From positions 1 to 64,000 of the forward strand of contig DASUUH010000049.1 in NCBI GenBank assembly GCA_036374175.1: a stretch of DNA of 64,000 bases, given 5' to 3'. The position numbers were made by a program, and so were the translations under genes. The stretch's first letter is position 1, and every line of letters begins with the position of its first letter. This DNA is from JASLBX01 sp036374175 (lineage in GTDB: Bacteria; Actinomycetota; Actinomycetes; Jiangellales; Jiangellaceae). The notes beneath the pieces are model-generated. The model searched no databases, was not told the origin of the DNA, and saw nothing but the letters and a program-made list of their open reading frames with translations. Below, in pieces: positions 25,100 to 33,207 of the stretch.

Positions 25100-25105
25100 T
25101 TCCGC

Positions 25106-25154
25106 TGATCATCGGCAATTTCCGGCTACATAACCCGGAAAGTGCCGATGATCA
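25106..25154. repeat. Hairpin repeat, family A (copy 1)
   Basis: The arms TGATCATCGGCAATTTCCGG (25106-25125) and CCGGAAAGTGCCGATGATCA (25135-25154) pair with one mismatch around a 9-base loop. It lies between convergent genes (ends 25099 and 25173). The element at 60737-60785, read on the other strand, matches it through the loop as well. A bidirectional terminator role is plausible, although no T run follows. Confidence 0.85.
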
Positions 25155-25172
25155 AGGGCTTGGGGTGAGCGG

Positions 25173-26975
25173 TTAGCCGGAGAGGACAAGTTCCAAGCGG
25201 GTTGCGCCGCCGTCGACCACCCGGACGGGCACACCCCAGTCCTGCTGGTGAACGTGGCAGGCAGCGTGCTCGGCCGACTCTTCGCAGGACGCCGCCATGG
25301 CTGCTACGTGCAGCACACCGTCACCAACGGCCGCATCGATCTCGAGGGTCCGCGTCAGGTCCGACGTCCGTCCGTCCCCACTTCGCACCAGCGCGGGCGG
25401 CGTGGCCGAAACCAGCAGCCGGGTGGACGGGCCGTACCGGTCGTCCAGCTTCTGACCCGGCGGCGGGTCGAACACCACGACCAGGTCGACCGGCCCGGGA
25501 GCGATCTCGGTCGCCGGACGCTGCGTCTGGTGCGAGAAGTCGTCGACGGGGACTGCAGCAGCACCGAGGGGTACCCGGGCGAGCCGGTGCGCCGCGGATT
25601 CCACCACGACCAGGTGTTCGCCGACAACGGCCGCTCCACTAGGTTCGCGCAGGCCGGTCGCCATGGTGGTCACCTCGCCCGTCGACGGGTCGTACCGGCG
25701 TATGGCGTCGTTGTAGGTGTCGCAGACGGCCACCGAACCGTCGGGCAGAGCGGTGACCCCCAGCGGGTGCTGGAGCAGGGCCTTGTCGGCCGGTCCGTCA
25801 CGCAGCCCGAAGTCGAACAGACCGGTACCGACCAGCGTCTCAACCTGATCGCCACGGACTCGCCGCAGCGCCGACGTCTCCGAGTCGGCCAACCACAGCG
25901 TGTCACCTGCCGCTGACAGGCCGGACGTCTGGGCGAACCACGCGGTGCCGAGCTGACCGTCACGCAATCCCTCGTTCGTCGTACCTGCGGCGACCGACAC
26001 GGCGCCGGTGTGCGGGTCGAACGTCCACAACTGATGGATGCCGGCCATCGCGATCCAGATCCGGTCGGCCCACCAGGCGACGTCCCATGGTGAAGACATC
26101 GCGTCTGTGCCGTCACCCTGCATCCATTGCCGCCCACTACCCGCGATTGTGGTCACCCACCCGTCGGCGAGACGTACGCCGCGCAGGGCGTGGTTGACGG
26201 TGTCCGCCACTACGACGTCGTACCCGGCCGTCTCGGCAATCTCGGCCGGCAACGCCACCAGGCCGTTCGGCTCGCTGAACCGCGCGTCGTCCGGCCCGCC
26301 GTCAACCAGGCCGCGCTCGCCGGTCCCGATGCGGCGGACGACCGTCTCAAGGTCAGCTGCCAGTTCGACCAGTGAGTGGTTGCGGGTATCGCTGACGAGC
26401 ACGTTGCCGGTCGCCAGCGCGATCACCTTGCCGGGAAAACGCAGCGTGGAGGGCTCGGGCTCGGGCGGGACGTACGGTGTGTCGCCACGGCGCAGGGTGC
26501 CCTTGGCGTCGTGCTCCGCGATCAGCTCGGCCAGTCTCGCGCGTAGCGCGTGCGAGTGACCTTCGCCGGAGAACTGAGCAGCGATGTAGCCTTCCGGGTC
26601 GATGAGGGTCAACGTCGGCCAGGCCCGGACCGCGTACGCCTGCCAGGTCGTCAGATCAGGGTCGTCAAGGACAGGGTGATGAACTTCGTACCGCTCGACG
26701 GCAGCGACGACGGCGTCGTGGTCGGCCTCGTGGACGAACTTGGGCGAGTGCACACCGACAACGGTGAGGACATCGGCGTATTCCGCTTCGATCGGGCGCA
26801 ACTCGTCCAGCACATGGAGACAGTTGATGCAGCAGAACGTCCAGAAGTCGACGACGACAAACCGACCCCGGAGCGAGGCAAGTGAGAGCGGCCGGTCAGT
26901 GCCGATCCAGCCACCGCGACCGGTCAGTTCAGGCGCACGCACGCGTACATTCACAACACAAGTCAACCGTGACAT
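25173..26975 (-). CDS. Thioredoxin-like/NHL-repeat protein (NHLRC2-like)
   Basis: The 600-residue protein has an N-terminal thioredoxin-like domain (about 10-150) with LASLRGRFVVVDFWTFCCIN and C in the order CCINC at the redox site, and a cis-Pro loop AVRAWPTLTLIDP. A beta-propeller follows with NHL-type repeats (ALATGNVLVSDTRNHSLVEL, VVVADTVNHALRGVR, VAVCDTYNDAIRRYD). A short C-terminal domain has Cys/His pairs (CEESAEHAACHVH) that might bind metal. It has no clear signal peptide. It faces a CsoR-type regulator across a CsoR-like operator, so metal control is likely. GAGGAG precedes ATG 26975. Confidence 0.85.
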   Translation of the reverse strand: MSRLTCVVNVRVRAPELTGRGGWIGTDRPLSLASLRGRFVVVDFWTFCCINCLHVLDELRPIEAEYADVLTVVGVHSPKFVHEADHDAVVAAVERYEVHHPVLDDPDLTTWQAYAVRAWPTLTLIDPEGYIAAQFSGEGHSHALRARLAELIAEHDAKGTLRRGDTPYVPPEPEPSTLRFPGKVIALATGNVLVSDTRNHSLVELAADLETVVRRIGTGERGLVDGGPDDARFSEPNGLVALPAEIAETAGYDVVVADTVNHALRGVRLADGWVTTIAGSGRQWMQGDGTDAMSSPWDVAWWADRIWIAMAGIHQLWTFDPHTGAVSVAAGTTNEGLRDGQLGTAWFAQTSGLSAAGDTLWLADSETSALRRVRGDQVETLVGTGLFDFGLRDGPADKALLQHPLGVTALPDGSVAVCDTYNDAIRRYDPSTGEVTTMATGLREPSGAAVVGEHLVVVESAAHRLARVPLGAAAVPVDDFSHQTQRPATEIAPGPVDLVVVFDPPPGQKLDDRYGPSTRLLVSATPPALVRSGDGRTSDLTRTLEIDAAVGDGVLHVAAMAASCEESAEHAACHVHQQDWGVPVRVVDGGATRLELVLSG

Positions 26976-27016
26976 CGTGGCTCCTCTTCCGGCGGGCTGT
27001 CGATCAGAGGGCTGCC

Positions 27017-27033
27017 ATACCTAATGGGGGTAT
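27017..27033. promoter_or_regulatory. CsoR-type operator
   Basis: ATACCTAATGGGGGTAT is an inverted repeat (ATACC/GGTAT with G-rich centre) of the type bound by CsoR/RcnR repressors. It sits between the divergent thioredoxin-NHL gene (start 26975) and the CsoR-family gene (start 27067), where it could control both. Confidence 0.7.
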
Positions 27034-27066
27034 CATTGGCGCCGGACAGTACTCAGGGAGGTTCAC

Positions 27067-27348
27067 GTGGTCGGCTACATGGATAACAAAGAAAGCCACC
27101 TCAAGCGGCTGCGCCGGATTGAGGGGCAGATCCGTGGCCTGCAGCGGATGGTTGAGCAGGACAAGTACTGCATCGACATCCTGACTCAGGTCTCAGCCGC
27201 CACCAAGGCGCTGCAGTCGTTCTCGCTCGAGTTGCTCGACGAGCACATCTCGCACTGCCTGGTTGATGCCGCCCGGGCAGGAGGGCCAGAGGCCGACGCG
27301 AAGGTTCGCGAAGCCTCCGACGCCATCGCGCGCCTCGTCCGCAGCTAA
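27067..27348 (+). CDS. CsoR/FrmR-family metal- or formaldehyde-sensing repressor
   Basis: The 93-residue all-helical protein has HLKRLRRIEGQIRGLQRMVE, DKYCIDILTQVSAATKALQS and LLDEHISHCLVDAA. The Cys in YCIDIL and the His/Cys pair in HISHC match the Cys-His-Cys ligands of copper-sensing CsoR. It would bind as a tetramer to the operator upstream of its own gene. The start is GTG 27067 or ATG 27079. No copper pump gene is adjacent; the likely partner is the divergent thioredoxin-NHL protein. Confidence 0.85.
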   Translation: MVGYMDNKESHLKRLRRIEGQIRGLQRMVEQDKYCIDILTQVSAATKALQSFSLELLDEHISHCLVDAARAGGPEADAKVREASDAIARLVRS

Positions 27349-27362
27349 CCTCGCTGGTGGTG

Positions 27363-29402
27363 TCAGCGCAGTTGGGCTGGAACCTCCCACGGCTCGCCAA
27401 GCACGTGGTGGGCCAGGAACGCGAATACCGTCTGGTACCAGATCTTGATGTGCTCCGGCGTGAGTATCCAGTGATTCTCGTCCGGGAAGTACAGGAACTT
27501 GTGCGGTAGTTCCCCGCCGTTGCCGGCCTTGGCTCGAGAGGCGAGGTCGTACCACAGCCGCAGCGCCTCCCCGATCGGTACCCGGTAGTCCTTGTCGCCG
27601 TGGATCACCAGCATCGGCGTGACTATCTTGTCGGCGCGCAAGTGGGGCGAGTTGGCTTCGGTCATCTCCGGGGTCATCTCGCGTTCCCAGTACCACGATG
27701 CGTCGGTAGTGCGCCAGAACTGGTCGAGCGCCCACAGGCTGGCATGCGTGACGATGGCCCGGAACCGGTCCGTGCTGACCGCGATCCAGTTGGCCATGTA
27801 GCCGCCGAACGAGCCGCCCAGGGCGGCCGTCCGCTCGCTGTCGATGTCCGGCCGCTCGACGGCGGCGTCGGTGATCGCCATCAGGTCGGCGTACGGAGCA
27901 GCGCCCCAGTTGCCCCAGCCCCGGCGGATGAAGTCGCGGCCGTAGCCAGTCGACAGGGCCGGATCGGGCAGTAGAACTGCGTACCCGCGGGCCACGGCAA
28001 GCCACGGATTCCAGCGCCACTGCCACGCGTTCCACGAGTGCAGCGGCCCGCCGTGAACCCACAGCAACATCGGCACGGGGTCGCTCTCGGACGCGCCCTC
28101 GGGCAGGGCCAGCCAAGCGCGGACAGTCACGCCGTCGGATGCGGCAGTGGAAACCTCCGTCAGCCGCCCCGGCAGCTGCGGCGTTGGAGCCGGGGCCGGC
28201 AGCGGCTGCGGTACCTGGCCGGCTGTCCTCGCGTCCAGCCGCACCGGGGTCGGCGGCGTCAAGTAGGAGGTGCGCAGCGCGTAGATGGACGCTCCGTCTG
28301 GCGCGACAACGACGTCGATGTAGGCGGCGTCGTCTAACCTCAGCTGAGTCACGTTCCCGGAATCGACGTCGATCCGGAAGACCGGTGCCCGGCCGTTGTT
28401 GTCCGCGGTGACGATCAGGGCGGCGCCGTCCGGAGTCCACGAAGGACAGGACGGCCAGCGGTCCCAGTTTCCGGCGACTTCCCGTACCGACCCGTCGACC
28501 AAGGACACCACCACGAGCGTCATGTCGGGCGGCTCGGTCGGTGTGCTCCGAGATTCACGGATGGCCGCCACGTGGGTGCCATCGGGCGAAATCGCCGGGC
28601 TGGAGTACTCGAAGTCTTCCTCGTCGAGCAGCGTACGGCGCTCACCCGTGGCGACGTCGATCGCGACAAGGGTCGCCCGCAACGCGCCGACCTCCTCGGC
28701 GTGCCACGTCGTAACGATGGTGGTCCCGTCGGCGCTGATGTCATAGCTGGCTTCGATCAGTGCGGGTCCGGCGTCCGGCGTGAGATCCCGCAACTCCACG
28801 CGCTCGTCATCGTCGAGCCGGCCGGCGAACAGCCGCGGCGCGCCAGGGCCGAGGTCGTGGTCCCAGTACCGGACGGGGTACCGCTCATGCAGGATCGCCG
28901 AGACCTTGCGCTCCTTGCGGTCCTTGCGCTTGGCGTCCTCGTCGTTGGCGTCGGTGGACGAGAGCAGGGTGTCGGACGAGACCACTATCGTTCCGGCCTC
29001 CCGGGCGACCACGACACCGCCGATGCCGCCCGGGCGCTTCGCGACGACCCGGGCTTCACCCCCGCCGGCCGGTAAGAGCCAGAGCAGTGGGACCTCGTCA
29101 CCGTCCTTGGCCTCGGGATCTGGCCGGGCCGATGTGAACAGCAGATCACCCGTCGGGAGGAAGGCTGGGCCGGCCTCGCCCTTGGCGCTGCGCGTAAGCC
29201 GGCGGGCGGGTTGCTCCCCCGCCGCGTCGACCTGCCAGACAGCATTGACGTACTTCGTCTTGTCGGCACTAAGCGTCGCCACGGACGTCGCGAGGCGGGT
29301 TCCATCCGGTGAGATCGCAAGTCCACCCGTTCGTGGTAGCGCTACGTAGGCGTCCAGATCATGGAAAGGCGTCTCTAGGGTCTGCTGCTGTTCCTCTGCC
29401 AC
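27363..29402 (-). CDS. S9-family prolyl oligopeptidase (acylaminoacyl-peptidase type)
   Basis: The 679-residue protein has a beta-propeller (about 20-420; ISPDGTRLA, ISADGTTIV, SSPAISPDGTHVAA) and an alpha/beta-hydrolase domain. The nucleophile is in ALGGSFGGYMANW, Asp in VIHGDKDYRVP and His in FPDENHWI. Members cleave short peptides or remove acylated amino acids, usually in the cytoplasm; there is no signal peptide. It is convergent with the CsoR-family gene. Confidence 0.9.
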   Translation of the reverse strand: MAEEQQQTLETPFHDLDAYVALPRTGGLAISPDGTRLATSVATLSADKTKYVNAVWQVDAAGEQPARRLTRSAKGEAGPAFLPTGDLLFTSARPDPEAKDGDEVPLLWLLPAGGGEARVVAKRPGGIGGVVVAREAGTIVVSSDTLLSSTDANDEDAKRKDRKERKVSAILHERYPVRYWDHDLGPGAPRLFAGRLDDDERVELRDLTPDAGPALIEASYDISADGTTIVTTWHAEEVGALRATLVAIDVATGERRTLLDEEDFEYSSPAISPDGTHVAAIRESRSTPTEPPDMTLVVVSLVDGSVREVAGNWDRWPSCPSWTPDGAALIVTADNNGRAPVFRIDVDSGNVTQLRLDDAAYIDVVVAPDGASIYALRTSYLTPPTPVRLDARTAGQVPQPLPAPAPTPQLPGRLTEVSTAASDGVTVRAWLALPEGASESDPVPMLLWVHGGPLHSWNAWQWRWNPWLAVARGYAVLLPDPALSTGYGRDFIRRGWGNWGAAPYADLMAITDAAVERPDIDSERTAALGGSFGGYMANWIAVSTDRFRAIVTHASLWALDQFWRTTDASWYWEREMTPEMTEANSPHLRADKIVTPMLVIHGDKDYRVPIGEALRLWYDLASRAKAGNGGELPHKFLYFPDENHWILTPEHIKIWYQTVFAFLAHHVLGEPWEVPAQLR

Positions 29403-29443
29403 GACAGACTGCCTATCACGCTGCTAACCGGCTCGACAAAGAG

Positions 29444-30265
29444 TTACCGGCTCAGGCGCTGGTACCGGCGAACCGCCAGCGGCACAAAGATCGCCGTCAA
29501 TACGACCGGCCAGACGATCGCCATCAGCATGGCGTTCTGCGATACCCAGGCGTCGCCGGCCACGCCGGGGTTACCGAACAACTCCCTGGCGGCTGACACG
29601 GTGGCCGAAAGCGGATTCCACTCAGCGACGGTCCCCAACCAGCCGGGCATCAGTTCCGGGGCGACGAACACGTTGGATACAGCGGTGAGCGGAAATGCCA
29701 GCGGGAAGACGATGATGCCGACCGTGTCCGGGTTCGGGACGACCAGGCCCAGATAGATGCCGATCCAGGTGATCGCGACCCGCAGCATCAGCACGATACC
29801 GACAGCCAACACTGCGTTGCCGACGCCCCGGTGCCACTGCCAGCCGACCAGCAGTCCACACACGACGAGGGCGGTGATCTCCAGGAGTGCGCGAAACACA
29901 TCGGCGGCGCTCCGCCCGACTACCAGCGCGGACCTGGCAATAGGCATCGAGCGGAACCGGTCGACTACGCCCCGATTGACGTCGTACGCGATCGCCGTCC
30001 CGGTGGCGCCCATGCCATAGAGCATCGACATCGCGAACACGCCGGGCACGAGGAACTCGCGATAGCTCCCCCCGCCCGGAACCATCATCCCGCTGCCGAA
30101 CACATACCCGAAGACGAGCACCGACATGATCGGCACTGAGAAATAGATGGCAATCTCCTCGGGCGATCTGACGACATGGGCAATGTTCCGCGTGGTCATC
30201 GCCCAGGCATCACGAACAACTCGTCTGGCCCGCCCCTGCTGCTGCCCAACCTCCGTGTTGATCAT
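29444..30265 (-). CDS. ABC-2 type permease, DrrB-like
   Basis: The 273-residue membrane protein has six hydrophobic segments, with YREFLVPGVFAMSMLYGMG, GVVDRFRSMPIARSALVVGR (the conserved loop after helix 2) and VIVFPLAFPLTAVSNVFV like motifs of the daunorubicin exporter DrrB. The ATPase stop overlaps its start. Its first codons (MINTEV) are read from the right part of the family B hairpin (30252-30321). Confidence 0.9.
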   Translation of the reverse strand: MINTEVGQQQGRARRVVRDAWAMTTRNIAHVVRSPEEIAIYFSVPIMSVLVFGYVFGSGMMVPGGGSYREFLVPGVFAMSMLYGMGATGTAIAYDVNRGVVDRFRSMPIARSALVVGRSAADVFRALLEITALVVCGLLVGWQWHRGVGNAVLAVGIVLMLRVAITWIGIYLGLVVPNPDTVGIIVFPLAFPLTAVSNVFVAPELMPGWLGTVAEWNPLSATVSAARELFGNPGVAGDAWVSQNAMLMAIVWPVVLTAIFVPLAVRRYQRLSR

Positions 30266-30321
30266 GGGCGAATGGCCCCTTCCTGGCGGTGGGAAGGGGT
30301 CATCTGCCCATGATCAACACG
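30252..30321. repeat. Hairpin repeat, family B, spanning two coding regions
   Basis: A 17-bp arm CCGTGTTGATCATGGGC (30252-30268) pairs perfectly with GCCCATGATCAACACGG (30305-30321). After a 6/6 internal loop an inner stem CCCCTTCC/GGAAGGGG (30275-30282, 30291-30298) closes an 8-base loop. The core matches the 16104-16164 element over GTTGATCATGGGCGAAT. It encodes the last residues of the ATPase and the first codons of the permease. Confidence 0.85.
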
Positions 30322-31263
30322 GATGGTGGAGTGGCCGGTGAGGTGGAGGAAGGCCTCGTCGAGGGTCGGCCGCCGCAGCCCCACATCTTCAACGGCAATG
30401 CCGTGGTCGTGCACTGCACGCACTACGTCCGTCAGCGCGGTAATGCGATCGGCGACGGGAGCGCTGATCCGGCGGTTGTCGAAATCGACGTCGGGTTCGG
30501 TGGCCGTCAGGCGTCCGACGAGTTCGACCGTCGCTGCCAGATCGGCCACGTCGTGGACGACAATCTCGATCCGGTCCTCGCCGATCACAGCCTTGAGCTC
30601 ATCGGCCGTTCCCTCAGCCACCACGCGGCCGCGGTCCATGACCGAGATCCGGTCGGCGAGCTGGTCGGCCTCTTCCAGGTACTGAGTGGTCAGCAGGACG
30701 GTGGTGCCCGCGCCGACGACGGCGCGGACGGCATCCCACAACCTATTGCGGCTACGCGGGTCCAGCCCTGCCGTCGGTTCGTCCAGAAACAACACGTCGG
30801 GAGTCAGGATCAGGCTTGCGGCGAGATCCAGCCGCCGGCGCATGCCACCGGAGTACTGCCCCGCCGACTTGGTCGCGGCCTCGCTCAAGTCGAACTGCTC
30901 GAGCAACTCGTCCGCCCGCTGCCGGGCCTGCCGCTTGTTCAGCCCGAGCAACCGGCCGAACAGCATCAGGTTCTGCCGTCCACTCAGGATCTCGTCCACG
31001 GCTGCGTACTGGCCAGTCAGCGCGATCCGGCCGCGAAGTTGCGCGGCATCCCGAGTTACGTCGTAGCCCGCGACCGTGGCCCGCCCGCTGTCGAATCGCA
31101 ACAGGGTGGCGAGGATGCGCACCACCGTTGTCTTGCCCGCACCGTTCGGGCCGAGTAGCCCGTGAACCGTGGCGGCGGGTACCGGCAGGTCAAAGCCGTC
31201 CAGCGCCGCCGTCTCGCCATAGCGCTTGTGGAGCCCTTCAGCGACGATCGCCAGATCCGTCAT
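30262..31263 (-). CDS. ABC transporter ATPase, DrrA-like
   Basis: The 333-residue ATPase starts at ATG 31263 (MTDLAIVAEGLHKRYG). It has LLGPNGAGKTTVVRIL (Walker A), QYSGGMRRRLDLAASLI (signature), DVLFLDEPTAGLD (Walker B) and a C-terminal DrrA-type domain ending GLRRPTLDEAFLHLTGHS. The last about 20 residues (IRVDHGQMTPSHRQEGAIRP) are encoded by the hairpin repeat and look unlike family ends. With the permease it would export a drug or lipid-like compound; a TetR gene is divergent. An upstream in-frame extension to 31314 overlaps the operator region and is not used. Confidence 0.9.
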   Translation of the reverse strand: MTDLAIVAEGLHKRYGETAALDGFDLPVPAATVHGLLGPNGAGKTTVVRILATLLRFDSGRATVAGYDVTRDAAQLRGRIALTGQYAAVDEILSGRQNLMLFGRLLGLNKRQARQRADELLEQFDLSEAATKSAGQYSGGMRRRLDLAASLILTPDVLFLDEPTAGLDPRSRNRLWDAVRAVVGAGTTVLLTTQYLEEADQLADRISVMDRGRVVAEGTADELKAVIGEDRIEIVVHDVADLAATVELVGRLTATEPDVDFDNRRISAPVADRITALTDVVRAVHDHGIAVEDVGLRRPTLDEAFLHLTGHSTIRVDHGQMTPSHRQEGAIRP

Positions 31264-31291
31264 TCTCGTCCTTCCAGATTCTGTAGAACGA

Positions 31292-31306
31292 CATAAACTG
31301 TTTATG
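31292..31306. promoter_or_regulatory. Palindromic operator between the exporter and TetR genes
   Basis: CATAAACTGTTTATG is a perfect 7-1-7 palindrome midway between the divergent ATPase (31263) and TetR (31363) starts. TetR regulators usually repress both genes from such a site. On the minus strand a TTGACA (around 31340) could serve as -35 for the exporter promoter. Confidence 0.7.
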
Positions 31307-31362
31307 CCGTACACGCTCTGCTTATGGTATACACAGTTCTGTCAACGACGTCAAGGAAACCG

Positions 31363-32103
31363 ATGGCGGACAAGAGCAGCGCTCAGCGCACCTTCGAGTT
31401 GCTGTGGGGCTTGCGCGAGCAGCCGACGCGCGGCCCCAAGCCGAGCCTGAGCGTCGAACAGATCGTCCAAGCGGCTATCGAGGTCGCGGACGCTCACGGC
31501 CTCGACGCCGTCTCAATGCGCCGGGTCGCCGAAAAGCTCGGCGTTACGACCATGTCGCTGTATCGCTACGTGCCCAGCAAGAACGACCTGCTCGAGTTGA
31601 TGCTCGACACGATCGCCGCGCCGGGGCCCGACCTGTCGAAGATGCCTGAGCATTGGCGCGCTGCGCTGCACTGGTGGGCGCGCCAGAACCTGGAGGCGTT
31701 CCGCCGGCATCCCTGGCTGGTCCAGTTCCCGTTCAGCCATCCTCCGTTCGGGCCGAACAACATTCGGTGGATGGAAGCCGCCCTGCGGGCCATGGAGGGC
31801 AGTGGGCTCACGCCCGAGGACATGATTTGGCTGCTGATCCTGTTGAGTGGGTACGTCCGCACCGAAGCTGCCCAAGAGCTTGCTCTGATCGAAGGTGCTC
31901 GCGTCACCGGGGTGGAGCCACAGGAATGGGGCCGGGTATACGGCGAGATGTTACGGAAGATCGTGGCGGACGGAGACCACCCGGCCCTCGCCAGGGTCGT
32001 GTCCGCGGGTGTGTTCGACGCTCCGGACCAGGGCCCTGACGAAGACTTCGAATACGGGCTGACGTTCATCCTCAACGGGGTCGAGGCAATGATCAACAAC
32101 TGA
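31363..32103 (+). CDS. TetR-family regulator of the adjacent exporter
   Basis: The 246-residue protein has an N-terminal HTH, SVEQIVQAAIEVADAHGLDA and VSMRRVAEKLGVTTMSLYRY, preceded by an unusual extension. The ligand domain is of the TetR_C class seen beside actinobacterial drug exporters. ATG 31363 (MADKSS) is preferred over the upstream ATG 31324, which lies in the probable promoter. It likely binds the CATAAACTGTTTATG palindrome and is relieved by the exporter's substrate. Confidence 0.85.
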   Translation: MADKSSAQRTFELLWGLREQPTRGPKPSLSVEQIVQAAIEVADAHGLDAVSMRRVAEKLGVTTMSLYRYVPSKNDLLELMLDTIAAPGPDLSKMPEHWRAALHWWARQNLEAFRRHPWLVQFPFSHPPFGPNNIRWMEAALRAMEGSGLTPEDMIWLLILLSGYVRTEAAQELALIEGARVTGVEPQEWGRVYGEMLRKIVADGDHPALARVVSAGVFDAPDQGPDEDFEYGLTFILNGVEAMINN

Positions 32104-32208
32104 GCCGCGCGACACAAGTAGTCGGCGGCCGCAGATTTCGGCATCACATTCAATCTCTCGACCACGGCACCGCTGTGCGGTAAAACTCCCGGTAACGGGG
32201 GTGCGACA

Positions 32209-33207
32209 GTGGACCGAAGCTCCGATGAGGGTTATGAAACCGTCGAACTCGGTCGCGGCGCCGTACCCGACGACGATGGGGCCGCCGCTCCGGCTCTGCC
32301 GCCGCTCGCTCTCGATCAACAGGTGGGCGGACCCGGTAGCCCGCCACCCGATGTGCTCAGCCCACCTGGCCCGGCGTGGCGCCGCTGGGCCACCATGGCT
32401 GCCGTCTTCGCATTTGGTCTGATCGCAGGCGCGTCCGTGTGGGATGCGCGCAGCGACGCCGTCGATCTAGCGGCCGAGGCAAGCGCGGTAAAGCTCGTGG
32501 CCGGTTCGGTCATGCCCGACTCTCCAGCGGGTGAAGGTCTGCGCCTTGCTGTGCGCCTGCACAACGCTGGAGCTCGGGACGTGACGGTGCTCGCGTTGCA
32601 CCTGACGGGTTGGGAGGCACGTGACGAATTTGCTGCTGCCCAGGCCACGACCGTCCCCGCGGCGGGTTGGGCAGATGTCTTCGCCACAGTCCGCCCAGCC
32701 TGCAATGCCCCAGTACCGGAACAGTTGGAGGCCCGGGTTCTGACCGAGGCAGGCGAACGACCAGCCGCGATTGCCCTGCCACCCGGGTCAGGCATGCTGG
32801 CGTTGATTCTCGAGGCCGAGTGCAGCGGTTGGGCGGCGGGCCCCCTGATCGACTTCAACCCCACTGTCCTACTCCAAACGTACGAGTCAGGAACCCTTCG
32901 CATGGTCGTCACTGCGCGAGTGTGGTCGCCTGCGGACGTCGACATCACCGCTGTCAGCGCATCAGATGCGGGGTTCCGAGCAGCGACAAAGGGGTTGCCG
33001 GTTTCGATAGCGGCTGGTGCGGAATCATCCGTGCCTTTCGAGCTGGAATGGCACATCGACGACTGTGCTCGGACGGACGAGCTCGGAGAGTTCGCCGTCG
33101 ACTTCGAGACAAGAACTTCCGACGGCACACCCTCAGTAACGGCTCCCCTGCCGCCTCATGCGATCGCGCTGCTGGGACGTTTCGCCGCCGAGGAGTGTGA
33201 CGCATGA
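32209..33207 (+). CDS. Membrane-anchored protein of unknown family (paralog 1)
   Basis: The 332-residue protein starts at GTG 32209, with an acidic N-terminal region, one TM helix (RWATMAAVFAFGLIAGASVW, about 59-78) and an extracytoplasmic part. Two beta-rich segments are visible: one with VRLHNAGARDVTVLALHLTG and one with MVVTARVWSPADVDITAVSA, each followed by a Cys (PACNAP, DDCART). It resembles tandem immunoglobulin-like folds. Its stop overlaps the next start (ATGA). The next gene is a diverged paralog. I do not recognise the family. Confidence 0.65.
   Translation: MDRSSDEGYETVELGRGAVPDDDGAAAPALPPLALDQQVGGPGSPPPDVLSPPGPAWRRWATMAAVFAFGLIAGASVWDARSDAVDLAAEASAVKLVAGSVMPDSPAGEGLRLAVRLHNAGARDVTVLALHLTGWEARDEFAAAQATTVPAAGWADVFATVRPACNAPVPEQLEARVLTEAGERPAAIALPPGSGMLALILEAECSGWAAGPLIDFNPTVLLQTYESGTLRMVVTARVWSPADVDITAVSASDAGFRAATKGLPVSIAAGAESSVPFELEWHIDDCARTDELGEFAVDFETRTSDGTPSVTAPLPPHAIALLGRFAAEECDA

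Noticed and set aside
25106..25154. Treating the family A hairpin simply as an ordinary intrinsic terminator
   Set aside because: There is no T run after the stem, and sequence identity with a distant copy, including the loop, is more than a terminator needs.
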